Positions 1-8,454 are shown, counted from the stretch's first letter. The stretch is DNA of 57,267 nucleotides from Ravibacter sp964559125 (GCA_964559125.1 CAZLGW010000038.1:1-57267); one strand, 5' to 3'. Made by a program: numbers and translations. Notes: a model not told the origin generated them from the sequence alone.

Positions 1-40
1 TAAGAACAGGGTGTTTTTCATTTGTATAAGGAAATTATCA

Positions 41-140
41 NNNNNNNNNNNNNNNNNNNNNNNNNNNNNNNNNNNNNNNNNNNNNNNNNNNNNNNNNNNN
101 NNNNNNNNNNNNNNNNNNNNNNNNNNNNNNNNNNNNNNNN
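41..140. other. assembly gap (100 Ns)
   Basis: There are exactly 100 N bases, the conventional size for a gap of unknown length. The right edge abuts an 8-bp tandem repeat, so the break was probably caused by that repeat. The 40 bases to the left of the gap show no recognisable feature. Confidence 0.97.
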
Positions 141-204
141 GGCAATTAGGCAATTAGGCAATTAGGCAATTAGGCAATTAGGCAATTAGGCAATTAGGCA
201 ATTT
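141..204. repeat. 8-bp tandem repeat, 8 units
   Basis: The unit GGCAATTA occurs seven times in a row, followed by an eighth copy ending in T instead of A. The array starts directly at the gap and its true length is unknown. Because 8 is not a multiple of 3, every frame meets TAG (plus) or TAA (minus) within 24 bases, so the array cannot be an open coding repeat. It lies just after the stop of the small minus-strand gene at 215-415. Confidence 0.95.
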
Positions 205-214
205 ACCTCCTCTC

Positions 215-415
215 CTAGCCTGAGCAATGAAGGCATTCTTCTTCGTTGTTGCCTTTGGCGCGGTCGAATTCCCCGAGTTTTTCCTTTATTTCCAGGATCT
301 CATCCTCTTTTTCGCAACGATCAAAAAGAGACAGCGTTCCGGAGGCGATTTCTTCTTCCAAAGCTTTCAGTTTGAGCCTGAGGTCGAACACCTCCGGTAG
401 TGTTAACGTGGACAT
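215..415 (-). CDS. small charged hypothetical protein
   Basis: A 66-residue protein that I do not recognise. It is rich in Glu, Lys and Leu (for example LRLKLKALEEEIASG) and probably forms a helical hairpin or short coiled coil. It ends in a small cluster ECLHCSG with two cysteines, which could bind metal. I chose the ATG at 415 over the in-frame TTG at 448 because TTG starts are rare and the extra 11 residues look like untranslated leader. It follows trmD in the same direction after a 134-base gap, so it may be the last gene of that operon or a separate unit. Confidence 0.6.
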   Translation of the reverse strand: MSTLTLPEVFDLRLKLKALEEEIASGTLSLFDRCEKEDEILEIKEKLGEFDRAKGNNEEECLHCSG

Positions 416-549
416 ATTCTGGTGATTATATTTTGTACATTCTAACAAATATAATGAATATCGGTAGCAATTGCGCTCGTAAGGCTGCTATCGCACCGGA
501 ATTATCTGAATAATAGCCTCCGGCTTCAGCTGGAGACACCATTATTAGA

Positions 550-1233
550 TTATTCAATATCCTTCAGGAGATCGGGTCGTTTTTCGAGCGTATTTTTCAG
601 AGATTGCTCGGCTCTCCAGGCTTCTATATTGGCCTCATGCCCCGACAAAAGGACCGGGGGGACGCCATGGCCTTCAAAATCTGCAGGTCTCGTATAAACA
701 GGCGGCGCGAGGAGGTTGTCCTGGAAGCTGTCGCTGAGCGCCGAGGTTTCGTCGTTCAGCACACCGGGAATGAGCCGTATCACGCTGTCTGCCACAACAG
801 CGGCAGGTATTTCTCCTCCCGACAAAACATAGTCGCCGATACTGATTTCGCTTGTGACAAAAATGTCGCGTACTCTCTGATCGACGCCTTTGTAGTGACC
901 GCACAACAGGATGAGATTCGTCATCATCGAAAGGCGGTTTGCGGCCTGCTGGTCAAATCTTTTCCCGTCGGGGGTCATGTAGATGATTTCATCGTAATTT
1001 CTTTCGGCCTGCAGCTTCCTGATTACGGCTGCTATGGGCTCGATTTTCAGCACCATACCGGCGCCTCCGCCGAAAGCATAGTCGTCGACCTGCTTCTGCT
1101 TATTGGTGGCATAATCCCGGAGATCATGCACCTTTACTTCCGCAAGTCCTTTTTTTGCAGCCCGGTCGAGAATGGAATGCGAAAAAAAGCTTGTGAGAAG
1201 AGAAGGGACACAGGTGATGATGTCAATCCGCAT
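550..1233 (-). CDS. trmD: tRNA (guanine-N1)-methyltransferase TrmD
   Basis: TrmD methylates N1 of G37 in tRNAs that read codons starting with C, using S-adenosylmethionine, and prevents frameshifting. The protein has 227 residues, somewhat shorter than the E. coli enzyme. It starts MRIDIITCVP and carries the SPOUT-knot signatures GHYKGVDQR (residues 112-120) and ISIGDYVLSGGE (130-141). The conserved segment DDYAFGGGAGM (50-60) is also present. The ATG at 1233 was chosen because the family begins with this M[RK]IDIIT block; upstream in-frame codons lie in rimM. The start overlaps the rimM stop by 11 bases, which suggests translational coupling in the usual rpsP-rimM-trmD order. Confidence 0.97.
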   Translation of the reverse strand: MRIDIITCVPSLLTSFFSHSILDRAAKKGLAEVKVHDLRDYATNKQKQVDDYAFGGGAGMVLKIEPIAAVIRKLQAERNYDEIIYMTPDGKRFDQQAANRLSMMTNLILLCGHYKGVDQRVRDIFVTSEISIGDYVLSGGEIPAAVVADSVIRLIPGVLNDETSALSDSFQDNLLAPPVYTRPADFEGHGVPPVLLSGHEANIEAWRAEQSLKNTLEKRPDLLKDIE

Positions 1234-1777
1234 CGTCGGGAGTATCGTTGTTGTTCTTGTAAATTTCCAGGAGACCTTCGGGAAGATTGACATAGATTTC
1301 CCGGGCTTCATGATTCGCCTTGTCTACGATTTCATTAACCACGGGTATCAGCACTTCGTTTCCTTCAAAATCCATGGCGATCAGGTCCTGCGCATTGGGA
1401 GTGTAGACAGTCCTGACCGATCCGAGTTTCCCGAGGGTACTATCGACGATGGTGTAGCCCAGGATCTGGTGATAGTAAAACCCCTCATCTTCGAGGTCGT
1501 CTAGCACATCCTCCGGAAGGAAGAGGGAGGCGCCAACTAATGCCTGGGCCGTATCGATGGTATCGACGGTTTCCAGCTTCACGATCGCTTTACCCTTTTG
1601 CTGGATATTAATGCGCGTTACTATATAGGGGATGAGCTGTCCCCTGGTTTCAACAAAAACCGAATCCAGCTCTTCGTAGTCTTCCGGGTAGTCTACATCC
1701 AGGAAAATGGATATTTCTCCTTTCAGGCCATGGGTCTTGACCACATAGCCGAGGAGATAACAGTTTTCTTTATCCAT
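1223..1777 (-). CDS. rimM: ribosome maturation factor RimM
   Basis: RimM helps assemble the head of the 30S subunit by binding uS19 near 16S helices 31 and 33b. The 184-residue product has the N-terminal RimM fold beginning YLLGYVVKTHGLKGE (residues ~7-21). It is followed by a C-terminal PRC-barrel-like half with the segment VLIPVVNEIV. The start at 1777 (MDKENCY) is chosen because the conserved G-x-[VI]-x-K-x-H-G-L-x-G motif directly follows; the longer in-frame extension reads through the rpsP-rimM terminator. It lies between rpsP and trmD, separated from rpsP by a strong hairpin. Confidence 0.96.
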   Translation of the reverse strand: MDKENCYLLGYVVKTHGLKGEISIFLDVDYPEDYEELDSVFVETRGQLIPYIVTRINIQQKGKAIVKLETVDTIDTAQALVGASLFLPEDVLDDLEDEGFYYHQILGYTIVDSTLGKLGSVRTVYTPNAQDLIAMDFEGNEVLIPVVNEIVDKANHEAREIYVNLPEGLLEIYKNNNDTPDDAD

Positions 1778-1822
1778 GATAGGTAATAGCTGTGAGGTGA
1801 GAGGTGCAGGGAATAAGCGGCC

Positions 1823-1863
1823 AAAAAACAGGGTCTGCGCAGATTGACAGCTACGCAGACCCT
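1823..1863 (-). terminator. intrinsic terminator or attenuator between rpsP and rimM
   Basis: A perfect 10-bp inverted repeat (AGGGTCTGCG at 1830-1839, CGCAGACCCT at 1854-1863) with a 14-base loop is followed on the minus strand by six T residues (1823-1828). It sits 20 bases after the rpsP stop and 45 bases before the rimM start. It should release a fraction of transcripts after rpsP, so S16 would be made in excess over RimM and TrmD. Confidence 0.85.
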
Positions 1864-1883
1864 TTGAAAATATCCGTTGAAGA

Positions 1884-2639
1884 TTAAGCCTTGGCTTCTT
1901 CGTCTTCCGAAGCAGCGTCTTCAGTGCTGGTTTCAGCTTCTGCAACCGGAGCTTCTTCAGCTACTGGCACCTCCTCTGCTACCGGCGCTTCTTCTACCAC
2001 CGGCGCCTCTTCTACCACCGGCGCCTCCTCTGCTACAGGGGCTTCTTCCGCTACAGGAGCTTCCTCTACAACCGGTGCTTCTTCTGCCACAGGTGCATCT
2101 TCTACAACTGGTGCATCTTCTACAACTGGTGCTTCTTCCGCTACAGGCGCTTCCTCAACTGCAGGTTCTTCTGCTGCGGGAGGCGTGTTTTTCTTAGCCA
2201 GTTCCTCTACTCTTGCCTGGTTGATCTTGCGCTCAGACTCCAACCTGGATTCTTTTGCGCTGGCAGATTTGCTGGCGCTGGCCTGAACGAATGCCGTGTC
2301 TTTTTCCTCTTTACTTTTTTGCCACTCTTCAAACTTCGCATCCGATTGCTCCTGCGTAATAGCTCCTTTGTTAACTCCTATCTGGAGGTGTTTACGAAGC
2401 AATACACCTTTTCTTTGCAGAAGTGTGCGGGCGGTATCGGTAGGCTGAGCTCCGTTAAAGAGCCATTTTACAGCGCTATCTACTTTTAATACCACCTCGG
2501 CAGGATTGGTGTTAGGGTTATAAGTCCCTAGTTTTTCAATAAAGCGACCATCACGTGGTGCTCTGGCATCAGCTACTACGATGTCATACATCGCTCTTTT
2601 TTTGCGTCCCCGACGCGCTAATCTGATTTTAACAGCCAT
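1884..2639 (-). CDS. rpsP: 30S ribosomal protein bS16 with long acidic repeat tail
   Basis: Residues 1 to about 90 are a standard bS16 core beginning MAVKIRLARRGRKKRAMYDI, which is buried in the 30S body. The protein has 251 residues where the E. coli protein has about 82. Residues ~95-150 form a charged helical linker. Residues 160-231 are twelve hexapeptide repeats of the type [AV][AV]E[ED][AV]P, and the end is acidic (DAASEDEEAKA). C-terminal extensions of S16 are common in Bacteroidota, but a Pro/Glu/Ala repeat this long is notable. The reverse strand shows artefactual Ser/Thr/Ala-rich ORFs because of the repeat. First gene of the rpsP-rimM-trmD cluster, preceded by a good -7 box. Confidence 0.97.
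   Translation of the reverse strand: MAVKIRLARRGRKKRAMYDIVVADARAPRDGRFIEKLGTYNPNTNPAEVVLKVDSAVKWLFNGAQPTDTARTLLQRKGVLLRKHLQIGVNKGAITQEQSDAKFEEWQKSKEEKDTAFVQASASKSASAKESRLESERKINQARVEELAKKNTPPAAEEPAVEEAPVAEEAPVVEDAPVVEDAPVAEEAPVVEEAPVAEEAPVAEEAPVVEEAPVVEEAPVAEEVPVAEEAPVAEAETSTEDAASEDEEAKA
1947..2162 (-). repeat. 18-bp coding tandem repeat in the rpsP tail
   Basis: Twelve 18-base units encode Val/Ala-Val/Ala-Glu-Glu/Asp-Ala-Pro. Several neighbouring units are nearly identical at DNA level, which fits expansion by slippage or recombination. All changes are in-frame, so copy number can vary without breaking S16. Confidence 0.9.
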
Positions 2640-2692
2640 TGTTACAGTTTGTTATGGGATCTCGTCCCGACGATTTTTTTTAAAACAGGGTG

Positions 2693-2722
2693 CAAATTTA
2701 GCACATAGTTACTCAAAATCAA
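2693..2722 (-). promoter_or_regulatory. promoter of rpsP-rimM-trmD
   Basis: Read on the minus strand, TAAATTTG (2693-2700) matches the Bacteroidota -7 consensus TAnnTTTG. A TTG (2720-2722) lies 19 bases upstream as the -33 element. The start of transcription would be near 2686, giving a leader of about 47 bases before the rpsP ATG. Confidence 0.6.
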
Positions 2723-2732
2723 GGGCTTTTGG

Positions 2733-4154
2733 TTAAAAAAGATCCCGTAAAGCCCTTTTGGCGGCATGGTAGCCGCACATGCCGTGCACGCCACCGCCCG
2801 GGGGAGTAGATGAGGAGCATATATAGATCCCCTTTGCAGGCGTCCTGTAAGGAGAAATGCTCAGTACCGGACGGGAAAAATGCTGGAAAATGTCCTGGAT
2901 TCCCCCATTGATATCGCCGCCGACGTAGTTGGGGTTGTAGCTTTCCATTTCCTTCGCAGAAAAAGTGTGCCTGGCTAAAATTGTATCACGGAAGCCGGGG
3001 GCGAAGCGCGAAACCTGGTTTTCGATGGCTTCGGTCATATCTGCCCCCGAACTATGGGGAACGTGGCAATACGCCCATCCGACGTGAGATCCTGCCGGGG
3101 CGCGCGTGCTATCCGTTATAGTGGGCTGCGAGAAGATAACAAACGGCTTTTCCGCAATTTTTCCCTGCGAGGTAAGCAGTTCGGCGTGTGCGATTTCTCC
3201 GAAGGTAGCGCCTAGATGAACGGTGCCGGCCAGGCGGCATTCGGGGGCGGTGAACGGAACCGGCTCACTAAGTGCCCAGTCAATTTTAAAAACCCCCATC
3301 CCATACCGGTACCGCAGCAGGCGGCGCCGGTAAAGTCGCGGAAGCCGGTCTCCTGCGATTTCCAGCAGTTGGCGGGGTGTTACGTCGAATAATACGGCCC
3401 TGGCCTGCGGCAGGTCGTCGAAAGAGCTTACATAGTAATTATTCCGGAATTCGCCTCCCAGACTTTTGTAGTACGACAGGAGCGCCTGTGAGATACGCTG
3501 AGCCCCGCCTCTGGGAATGGGCCACCCTGCCGCATGGGAAGCGCTCATCAGTATCATCCCGATAGCCGAGGTGATAGGGTTGCCGAGCGGTTGAATGGCA
3601 TGTGCGGCAACGCCTCCCCAAAGCCCCCTACCCGCCTCTGTCCTGAATCTTTTCGCGATCAGGGAGGCCGGAAGCAGGCCGTCTGAAGCGAAACGGGCAA
3701 GTTGCAGCGGGTAACGGAACGAAGGAAACGGGCTTAAGAGATCGGGCAGAAGGTTGTGCAGCTGTTCGGCAAGCGGGCCTACCAGGTTGAGATAACAATT
3801 TTTGTCGCTGCCCAGGGAGGCTGCAGTCTCAGCCAGGGAAGGGCGAAGGGCTGCGGCAGTGCCGTCGTCAAACGGATGGGCTGCGGATATTTCCGGGAAA
3901 ACCCATTCCAGGCCATGACGATGGAGAGGGAGGGTGCTGAAAAAAGGGGATAGAATCGCCATCGGATGTACGGCAGAGCAGATGTCATGCCTGAAGCCGG
4001 GAAGCGTGATTTCAGCGGTCCTGGTGCCACCACCCGCTGTTTCACGGCCTTCGATCAGTAAGACTGAAAGCCCTTCCCGGCGAAGTTTAATGGCTGAGGC
4101 CAGCCCGTTGGGACCGGAGCCTACTACGATGGCATCATAGTCCTTCTCCGTCAT
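2733..4154 (-). CDS. phytoene dehydrogenase-like FAD-dependent oxidoreductase
   Basis: The 473-residue protein opens with an FAD-binding Rossmann motif, VVGSGPNGLASAIKL (G12, G14, G17), and the dinucleotide-binding continuation LLIEGRETAGGGTRT (~32-46). It ends with a typical CrtI/PYROXD2-like segment, STPPGGGVHGMCGYHAAK. Members of this family desaturate or isomerise carotenoids, or act on unknown lipids. No other carotenoid gene is nearby, so a carotenoid role is not established and the PYROXD2-like branch is at least as likely. The gene starts 16 bases after the hemE stop and is probably co-transcribed with it. Confidence 0.85.
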   Translation of the reverse strand: MTEKDYDAIVVGSGPNGLASAIKLRREGLSVLLIEGRETAGGGTRTAEITLPGFRHDICSAVHPMAILSPFFSTLPLHRHGLEWVFPEISAAHPFDDGTAAALRPSLAETAASLGSDKNCYLNLVGPLAEQLHNLLPDLLSPFPSFRYPLQLARFASDGLLPASLIAKRFRTEAGRGLWGGVAAHAIQPLGNPITSAIGMILMSASHAAGWPIPRGGAQRISQALLSYYKSLGGEFRNNYYVSSFDDLPQARAVLFDVTPRQLLEIAGDRLPRLYRRRLLRYRYGMGVFKIDWALSEPVPFTAPECRLAGTVHLGATFGEIAHAELLTSQGKIAEKPFVIFSQPTITDSTRAPAGSHVGWAYCHVPHSSGADMTEAIENQVSRFAPGFRDTILARHTFSAKEMESYNPNYVGGDINGGIQDIFQHFSRPVLSISPYRTPAKGIYICSSSTPPGGGVHGMCGYHAAKRALRDLF

Positions 4155-4170
4155 GACCGTAAGGTTGGAA

Positions 4171-5205
4171 TCACTGCAGCACCGCGGAGTGCTCTTTCAC
4201 CGTATCGATAAAGCAGCGCACCTTGTCGGGGTTGGTGTCCGGGTATACGCCGTGTCCCAGGTTTGCAATAAAAGGGTGCGTGCCGTAAGCCGTCAGCATG
4301 TTCTTTGTTTCCTGTCGGATCTGCTCGTATGAAGCATATAAAACGCACGGGTCAAGGTTTCCCTGCAGCGTCTTATCGGGGATCAGCGCTTTCGATTCTT
4401 CGATATCCATGTTCCAGTCAAGCCCTACTACGGAGCAGGGAAGGCGGCCGATAGCTTTCCGGGCAAAAAATGCCCCTTTTGCAAAGATGGTGACAGGAAC
4501 CTCCGTAATAGCTTCGCATATCCTGCGAAGGGAAGGAAGCGCATAAATTTCGTACTGCTGCGGGGAAAGAATACCTGCCCAGGAGTCGAAAACCTGGACG
4601 AGATCGGCGCCCGCGGCAATCTGCGCCTTAAGATAGGCGATGGTGCTGTCGGTGATCATCCCGATCAGCTGGTGAGCTAATTCTGGGTCGGAATAAAGTA
4701 TTCTTTTCGCTTCTGAAAAGGTTTTGCTGCCCCTGCCCTCAGTCATATAGCAGAATATAGTGAAGGGAGCGCCGGCAAAGCCGATGAGCGGTACCCGGCC
4801 GTTGAGCCGGTTTTTGGTGATTTTTATCGCTTCAAGTACATAGGAGAGATCCCGCTGAGGATCGGCTGTCCGTAACCTGCCCAGGTCGGAGGCTTTCCGG
4901 ATCACTTCGGGGAAATTAGGGCCTCTCTGTTCTACCATCTCATAAGGAAGCCCCATCGCTTCCGGAACCACCAGGATATCGGAGAAGATAATGGCTGCAT
5001 CTACGCCGAGAATATCTACCGGCTGAATAGTAACTTCCGCTGCCAGCTCCGGATTGGTAACCAGGTTGATAAAGCTGCCCGCTTCCTGGCGGACCGCCCG
5101 GTATTCGGCGAGAATTCTGCCGGCCTGGCGCATCAGCCATACAGGCGGGCGCTGCGTTGCTTCTCCCCTGGCCGCACGCAGGAGTAGGTCATTTTGTAAT
5201 TTCAT
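4171..5205 (-). CDS. hemE: uroporphyrinogen decarboxylase HemE
   Basis: HemE removes the four acetate carboxyl groups of uroporphyrinogen III to give coproporphyrinogen III in cytoplasmic haem synthesis. The protein has 344 residues, the usual family length. The signature PPVWLMRQAGR (residues 20-30) carries the substrate-binding arginines; further conserved blocks are GFAGAPFTIFCYM, VQVFDSWAGILSP and LGHGVYPDTNPD near the C-terminus. The ATG at 5205 directly precedes the family start. A TACCTTTG box (minus strand, 5210-5217) matching the -7 consensus lies only 4 bases from the ATG, which would give an almost leaderless mRNA if used. The gene is upstream of the CrtI-like oxidoreductase. Confidence 0.97.
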   Translation of the reverse strand: MKLQNDLLLRAARGEATQRPPVWLMRQAGRILAEYRAVRQEAGSFINLVTNPELAAEVTIQPVDILGVDAAIIFSDILVVPEAMGLPYEMVEQRGPNFPEVIRKASDLGRLRTADPQRDLSYVLEAIKITKNRLNGRVPLIGFAGAPFTIFCYMTEGRGSKTFSEAKRILYSDPELAHQLIGMITDSTIAYLKAQIAAGADLVQVFDSWAGILSPQQYEIYALPSLRRICEAITEVPVTIFAKGAFFARKAIGRLPCSVVGLDWNMDIEESKALIPDKTLQGNLDPCVLYASYEQIRQETKNMLTAYGTHPFIANLGHGVYPDTNPDKVRCFIDTVKEHSAVLQ

Positions 5206-5264
5206 GGGGCAAAGGTAGCGAAAACCCTAAGATGCATTCTATGATTCCGGTAGCATTTGATACC

Positions 5265-5295
5265 AAAAAAATACCCCGGGGCAAATACCCGGGGT
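5265..5295 (-). terminator. intrinsic terminator after the DUF1573 gene
   Basis: A perfect 8-bp stem (ACCCCGGG at 5273-5280, CCCGGGGT at 5288-5295) with a 7-base loop is followed on the minus strand by a T-rich run (5265-5271). It separates the DUF1573 gene from hemE. Confidence 0.88.
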
Positions 5296-5338
5296 GGTAA
5301 TTAAGTTTGGTTCGGAATTCCGTTAAACCGGAAAACAA

Positions 5339-5746
5339 CTACTTTGACGCAGGTTTTGCGGCAGCAGAACTGATCGCCTTTTTCTCTACCTCGCCTTTTA
5401 GGAACAATGTAATGGTAGGTGTCTCCGCATTGCTCATTACCGTAATGCTCTTGTTGAACGGACCAGCTGCGGCTGCATTAAAAGTAGCTTTGATCACACC
5501 GGTTTTCCCGGGGGCAACAGGAGTTTTGGTATATTCGGGTGTAGTACAGCCGCAGGTAGGCTTAACTTCCGAGAGAACAACAGGGGTATTGCCTGTATTG
5601 GTGAATACAAACTCGGTGGTAACAGGTGTCCCCTGGGGGATTTTTCCGAAGTTATGTGTCTCTTCTTTGAACTTCATTACCCCTTGCGCAAACCCGGCAG
5701 TGACGGCAACAAGGAAGAAAACAGGAATAAAGATTAGTTTTTTCAC
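5339..5746 (-). CDS. DUF1573 domain secreted protein
   Basis: The 135-residue protein has a signal peptide (MKKLIFIPVFFLVAVTAGFAQ) and an Ig-like DUF1573 domain with the hallmark sequence VKPTCGCTTPEY (residues ~61-72). The domain is very common in secreted and periplasmic Bacteroidota proteins. Its molecular role is unknown. The start codon is GTG at 5746; the next in-frame ATG would remove the signal peptide. The gene stands alone: a strong terminator follows and a 299-base AT-rich region precedes it. The C-terminus is Ala/Lys-rich. Confidence 0.88.
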   Translation of the reverse strand: MKKLIFIPVFFLVAVTAGFAQGVMKFKEETHNFGKIPQGTPVTTEFVFTNTGNTPVVLSEVKPTCGCTTPEYTKTPVAPGKTGVIKATFNAAAAGPFNKSITVMSNAETPTITLFLKGEVEKKAISSAAAKPASK

Positions 5747-6045
5747 GGTCTAAAGAAAACGTTTATGATGAAAAGATCGTTTTAAGAGTAATAACAAAAA
5801 TCGGGATAAAAATGTTGTTTTGAAACGGGTAAAGTTAAATTAAATAATTTAAATGAGTGCAAATTGGTAATATTTCTAAATAAAAATGTCTCAGGATCTG
5901 TATAAAATGACCTTGAGTTGCTTATAGCATATAGCTGATTACTGAACTCTGATAGCAATTTCATTTATATAAAATTTTTGGGCATTCGTCTTTTTGATCG
6001 TAATTTGAAACTGGTTGAAAGTAAAACACCCTTGCAATAACTAAG

Positions 6046-8454
6046 ATGACCTTCAACGAAACCCTGTTTGAAAACGATACTCTAGTGAAGGATAAGGTCT
6101 TGCGCGACTATCGTGCAGCCGTAGAAAGCCGGGCAGTAGCAGTACAAGGCAGAAGGGACGTAATGGGGGGAAGGGCAAAGTTTGGCATTTTTGGTGATGG
6201 AAAAGAGCTGGCGCAGATCGCACTTGCTACTTTTTTTAAAAAAGGAGATTTCCGGTCCGGCTACTACAGGGATCAGACCATAGAATACTATATCGGAAAC
6301 CTTACGTGGCAACAGTTATTCGCCCAGATTTATGCCCACACAGACCTGGCGTTTGAGCCGCATACCGGGGGCAGGTCGATGAACGGGCATTTTGCTACAC
6401 GCTGGATAGACAGCGATGGCGAGTGGCTGGACCAGACGGAGTTATATAATTCCGTGTGCGATATTTCACCTACTGCAGGGCAGATTCCCCGCTCGGTAGG
6501 CCTGGCATACGCTTCGAAGCTATATAGGGAAAATCCTGACCTCGCTTACCTTGATAAATTTTCCAGGAAAGGAGACGAAATCGTATTTGCAACCGTCGGA
6601 GATGCCTCCACATCCCAGGGAATGTTCTGGGAAACGATGAACGCTGCGGGCGTCCTTCAGGTTCCGTTGCTGATGTCGGTTTGGGACGACGGGTACGGAA
6701 TTTCAGTGCCGGTATCTTACCAGACCACCAAGGGCAGCATTTCAGAAGCTCTCCAGGGTTTGAAAAGAGAGGCGGGTATACCGGGTATTGAAATTTTCAG
6801 GGTAGCGGGCTGGAACTATCCCGAGCTTATCGAGACATACCGGACAGCCGTAGAAATATGTAGGAAGGAGCATGTGCCCGTACTGGTCCATGTGGATGAG
6901 CTTACCCAGCCTTCCGGTCACTCTTCATCAGGATCGCACGAAAGATATAAGTCGAGAGAAAGACTCGACTGGGAAGCAGAATATGATTGTAATGCCCAGT
7001 TCAGGACATGGATACTTCAAAACGGAGTAGCCACCGAAGACGAGCTTGAAACCATAGAAAATGAGGCGAAAGCAACGGTAAAGGCGGCTCGCGACGAAGC
7101 GTGGAGCGCCTATCGCCAGTCCTTCAGGGAGGACCAGGAATCGGTGAGCGCGCTCCTTAAGAGCCTGATCGGGGAAACGGAAAAGAAGGACGAGATGACG
7201 GAGGTGGCCAGGCAGCTTTCGTCAGTTCAATTCCCGATCCGGCGGGATTTTATGCACGCTGCATCAAAAGCGCTCAGAATTGTCCGCGATGAGGATGTGC
7301 CTTCCAGGAGTGCCTTAAAGGCGTGGATCGGACAAGCAAAGAAGGCTAATGAAGAGCGTTTTAATACGTTTCTCTATGCTTCAGGGAAACAATCGCCTCT
7401 GCAGGTAGAGCCAGTCGCACCCCTCTATGAAGGCGACCCTGTCAGGGTAGACGGAAGGGAGATCATCCGCGATTATTTCGACGCCTTGTTTGCAAAAGAC
7501 CCCCGTGTGGTCGCGCTCGGCGAAGATATAGGTTTGATCGGCGACGTCAACCAGGGCTTTGCGGGCCTGCAGGAAAAGCACGGAGAGATCAGGATTACCG
7601 ATACGGGCATCCGGGAAACCACCATCATAGGACAGGGCATAGGGCTGGCCATACGGGGCCTGCGCCCTTTGGTAGAGATACAGTATTTCGATTACACCTA
7701 CTATACGCTGGCTACGCTTACCGACGACCTGGCATGTCTGCGGTATCGCACGGCAGGCGGACAGCAGGCGCCGCTCATTATCCGCACCCGCGGACACCGG
7801 CTTGAAGGTATATGGCATTCGGGTTCACCGGTCGGGACCATGCTGAGCAGCCTGCGCGGGCTGCACGTAGTAGCTCCCCGTAATTTTACACAGGCAGCCG
7901 GGTTGTACAACACGCTTTTCAAAGGGATGGACCCTGCGCTCGTGATAGAGCCGCTGAATGCTTACCGGCAGAAAGAGCTCCGTCCCTCCAACCTTGGAGA
8001 GTATTATATTCCTTTGGGACAGCCGGAGATCCTGAAGGGAGGCAATGATGTTACGATCGTTACTTACGGATCTATGTGCCGTATCGTACTCGAAGCGGCG
8101 GTACAGCTGGAGAAGGTGGGTATCGACGCAGAAGTGATCGATGTACAGACGCTGCTCCCTTTTGATGTAGATCACCGGATCGTGGAATCGGTTAAAAAGA
8201 CCAACCGCGTCATTTTCGCTGATGAAGATGTTCCCGGCAGCGCAAGCGCCTATATGATGCAGCAGGTGCTGGAAGAGCAGCAGGCCTACAGATGGCTGGA
8301 CTCCCCTCCCCAGACTATTTCGGCGAAACCGCATCGCCCTGCTTACGGATCTGACGGAGATTATTTTTCAAAGCCCAATGTCGATGAAATATTCGACAGG
8401 ATATATGCGTTGATGCAGGAGTCGGCGCCGGACAGGTTTCCACCGATCATGTAA
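6046..8454 (+). CDS. 2-oxo acid dehydrogenase E1, fused alpha and beta subunits
   Basis: The 802-residue protein joins the E1 alpha domain (about residues 30-370) and the E1 beta domain (about 468-795) of a thiamine-diphosphate-dependent 2-oxo acid dehydrogenase, most like the branched-chain (2-oxoisovalerate) type. The ThDP motif starts at GDASTSQG (185-192) and ends ~SVWDDGYGIS. The usual GDG...NN reads GDA...DD, which appears to be a subgroup trait and should be checked. The beta part has VALGEDIG (489-496). E2 and E3 partners are not in the window. The fused arrangement is frequent in Bacteroidota. The ATG at 6046 precedes the first conserved block. It is followed by an 80-base gap to the A2M gene. 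Confidence 0.92.
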   Translation: MTFNETLFENDTLVKDKVLRDYRAAVESRAVAVQGRRDVMGGRAKFGIFGDGKELAQIALATFFKKGDFRSGYYRDQTIEYYIGNLTWQQLFAQIYAHTDLAFEPHTGGRSMNGHFATRWIDSDGEWLDQTELYNSVCDISPTAGQIPRSVGLAYASKLYRENPDLAYLDKFSRKGDEIVFATVGDASTSQGMFWETMNAAGVLQVPLLMSVWDDGYGISVPVSYQTTKGSISEALQGLKREAGIPGIEIFRVAGWNYPELIETYRTAVEICRKEHVPVLVHVDELTQPSGHSSSGSHERYKSRERLDWEAEYDCNAQFRTWILQNGVATEDELETIENEAKATVKAARDEAWSAYRQSFREDQESVSALLKSLIGETEKKDEMTEVARQLSSVQFPIRRDFMHAASKALRIVRDEDVPSRSALKAWIGQAKKANEERFNTFLYASGKQSPLQVEPVAPLYEGDPVRVDGREIIRDYFDALFAKDPRVVALGEDIGLIGDVNQGFAGLQEKHGEIRITDTGIRETTIIGQGIGLAIRGLRPLVEIQYFDYTYYTLATLTDDLACLRYRTAGGQQAPLIIRTRGHRLEGIWHSGSPVGTMLSSLRGLHVVAPRNFTQAAGLYNTLFKGMDPALVIEPLNAYRQKELRPSNLGEYYIPLGQPEILKGGNDVTIVTYGSMCRIVLEAAVQLEKVGIDAEVIDVQTLLPFDVDHRIVESVKKTNRVIFADEDVPGSASAYMMQQVLEEQQAYRWLDSPPQTISAKPHRPAYGSDGDYFSKPNVDEIFDRIYALMQESAPDRFPPIM

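Noticed and set aside
513..531. Imperfect 7-bp hairpin after trmD
   Set aside because: Contains a G-T pair and has no T-run on either side, so it is not convincing as a terminator.
1891..2286. Plus-strand 131-residue Ser/Thr/Ala/Gly repeat ORF
   Set aside because: It is the mirror of the rpsP repeat tail; the repeat keeps the opposite frames open.
5782..5964. 60-residue minus-strand ORF in the region between DUF1573 and the E1 gene
   Set aside because: Low-complexity AT-rich sequence, no domain, no coding bias; the 299-base region is better read as intergenic.
5816..6022. Two weaker matches to the GAAACnGG element (5816-5837 and 6001-6022)
   Set aside because: They share the TTGAAAC-n-GG core only, lack the AGTG start, and have no -7 box 27 nt downstream; kept out of the proposed regulon but they limit the specificity of the core alone.
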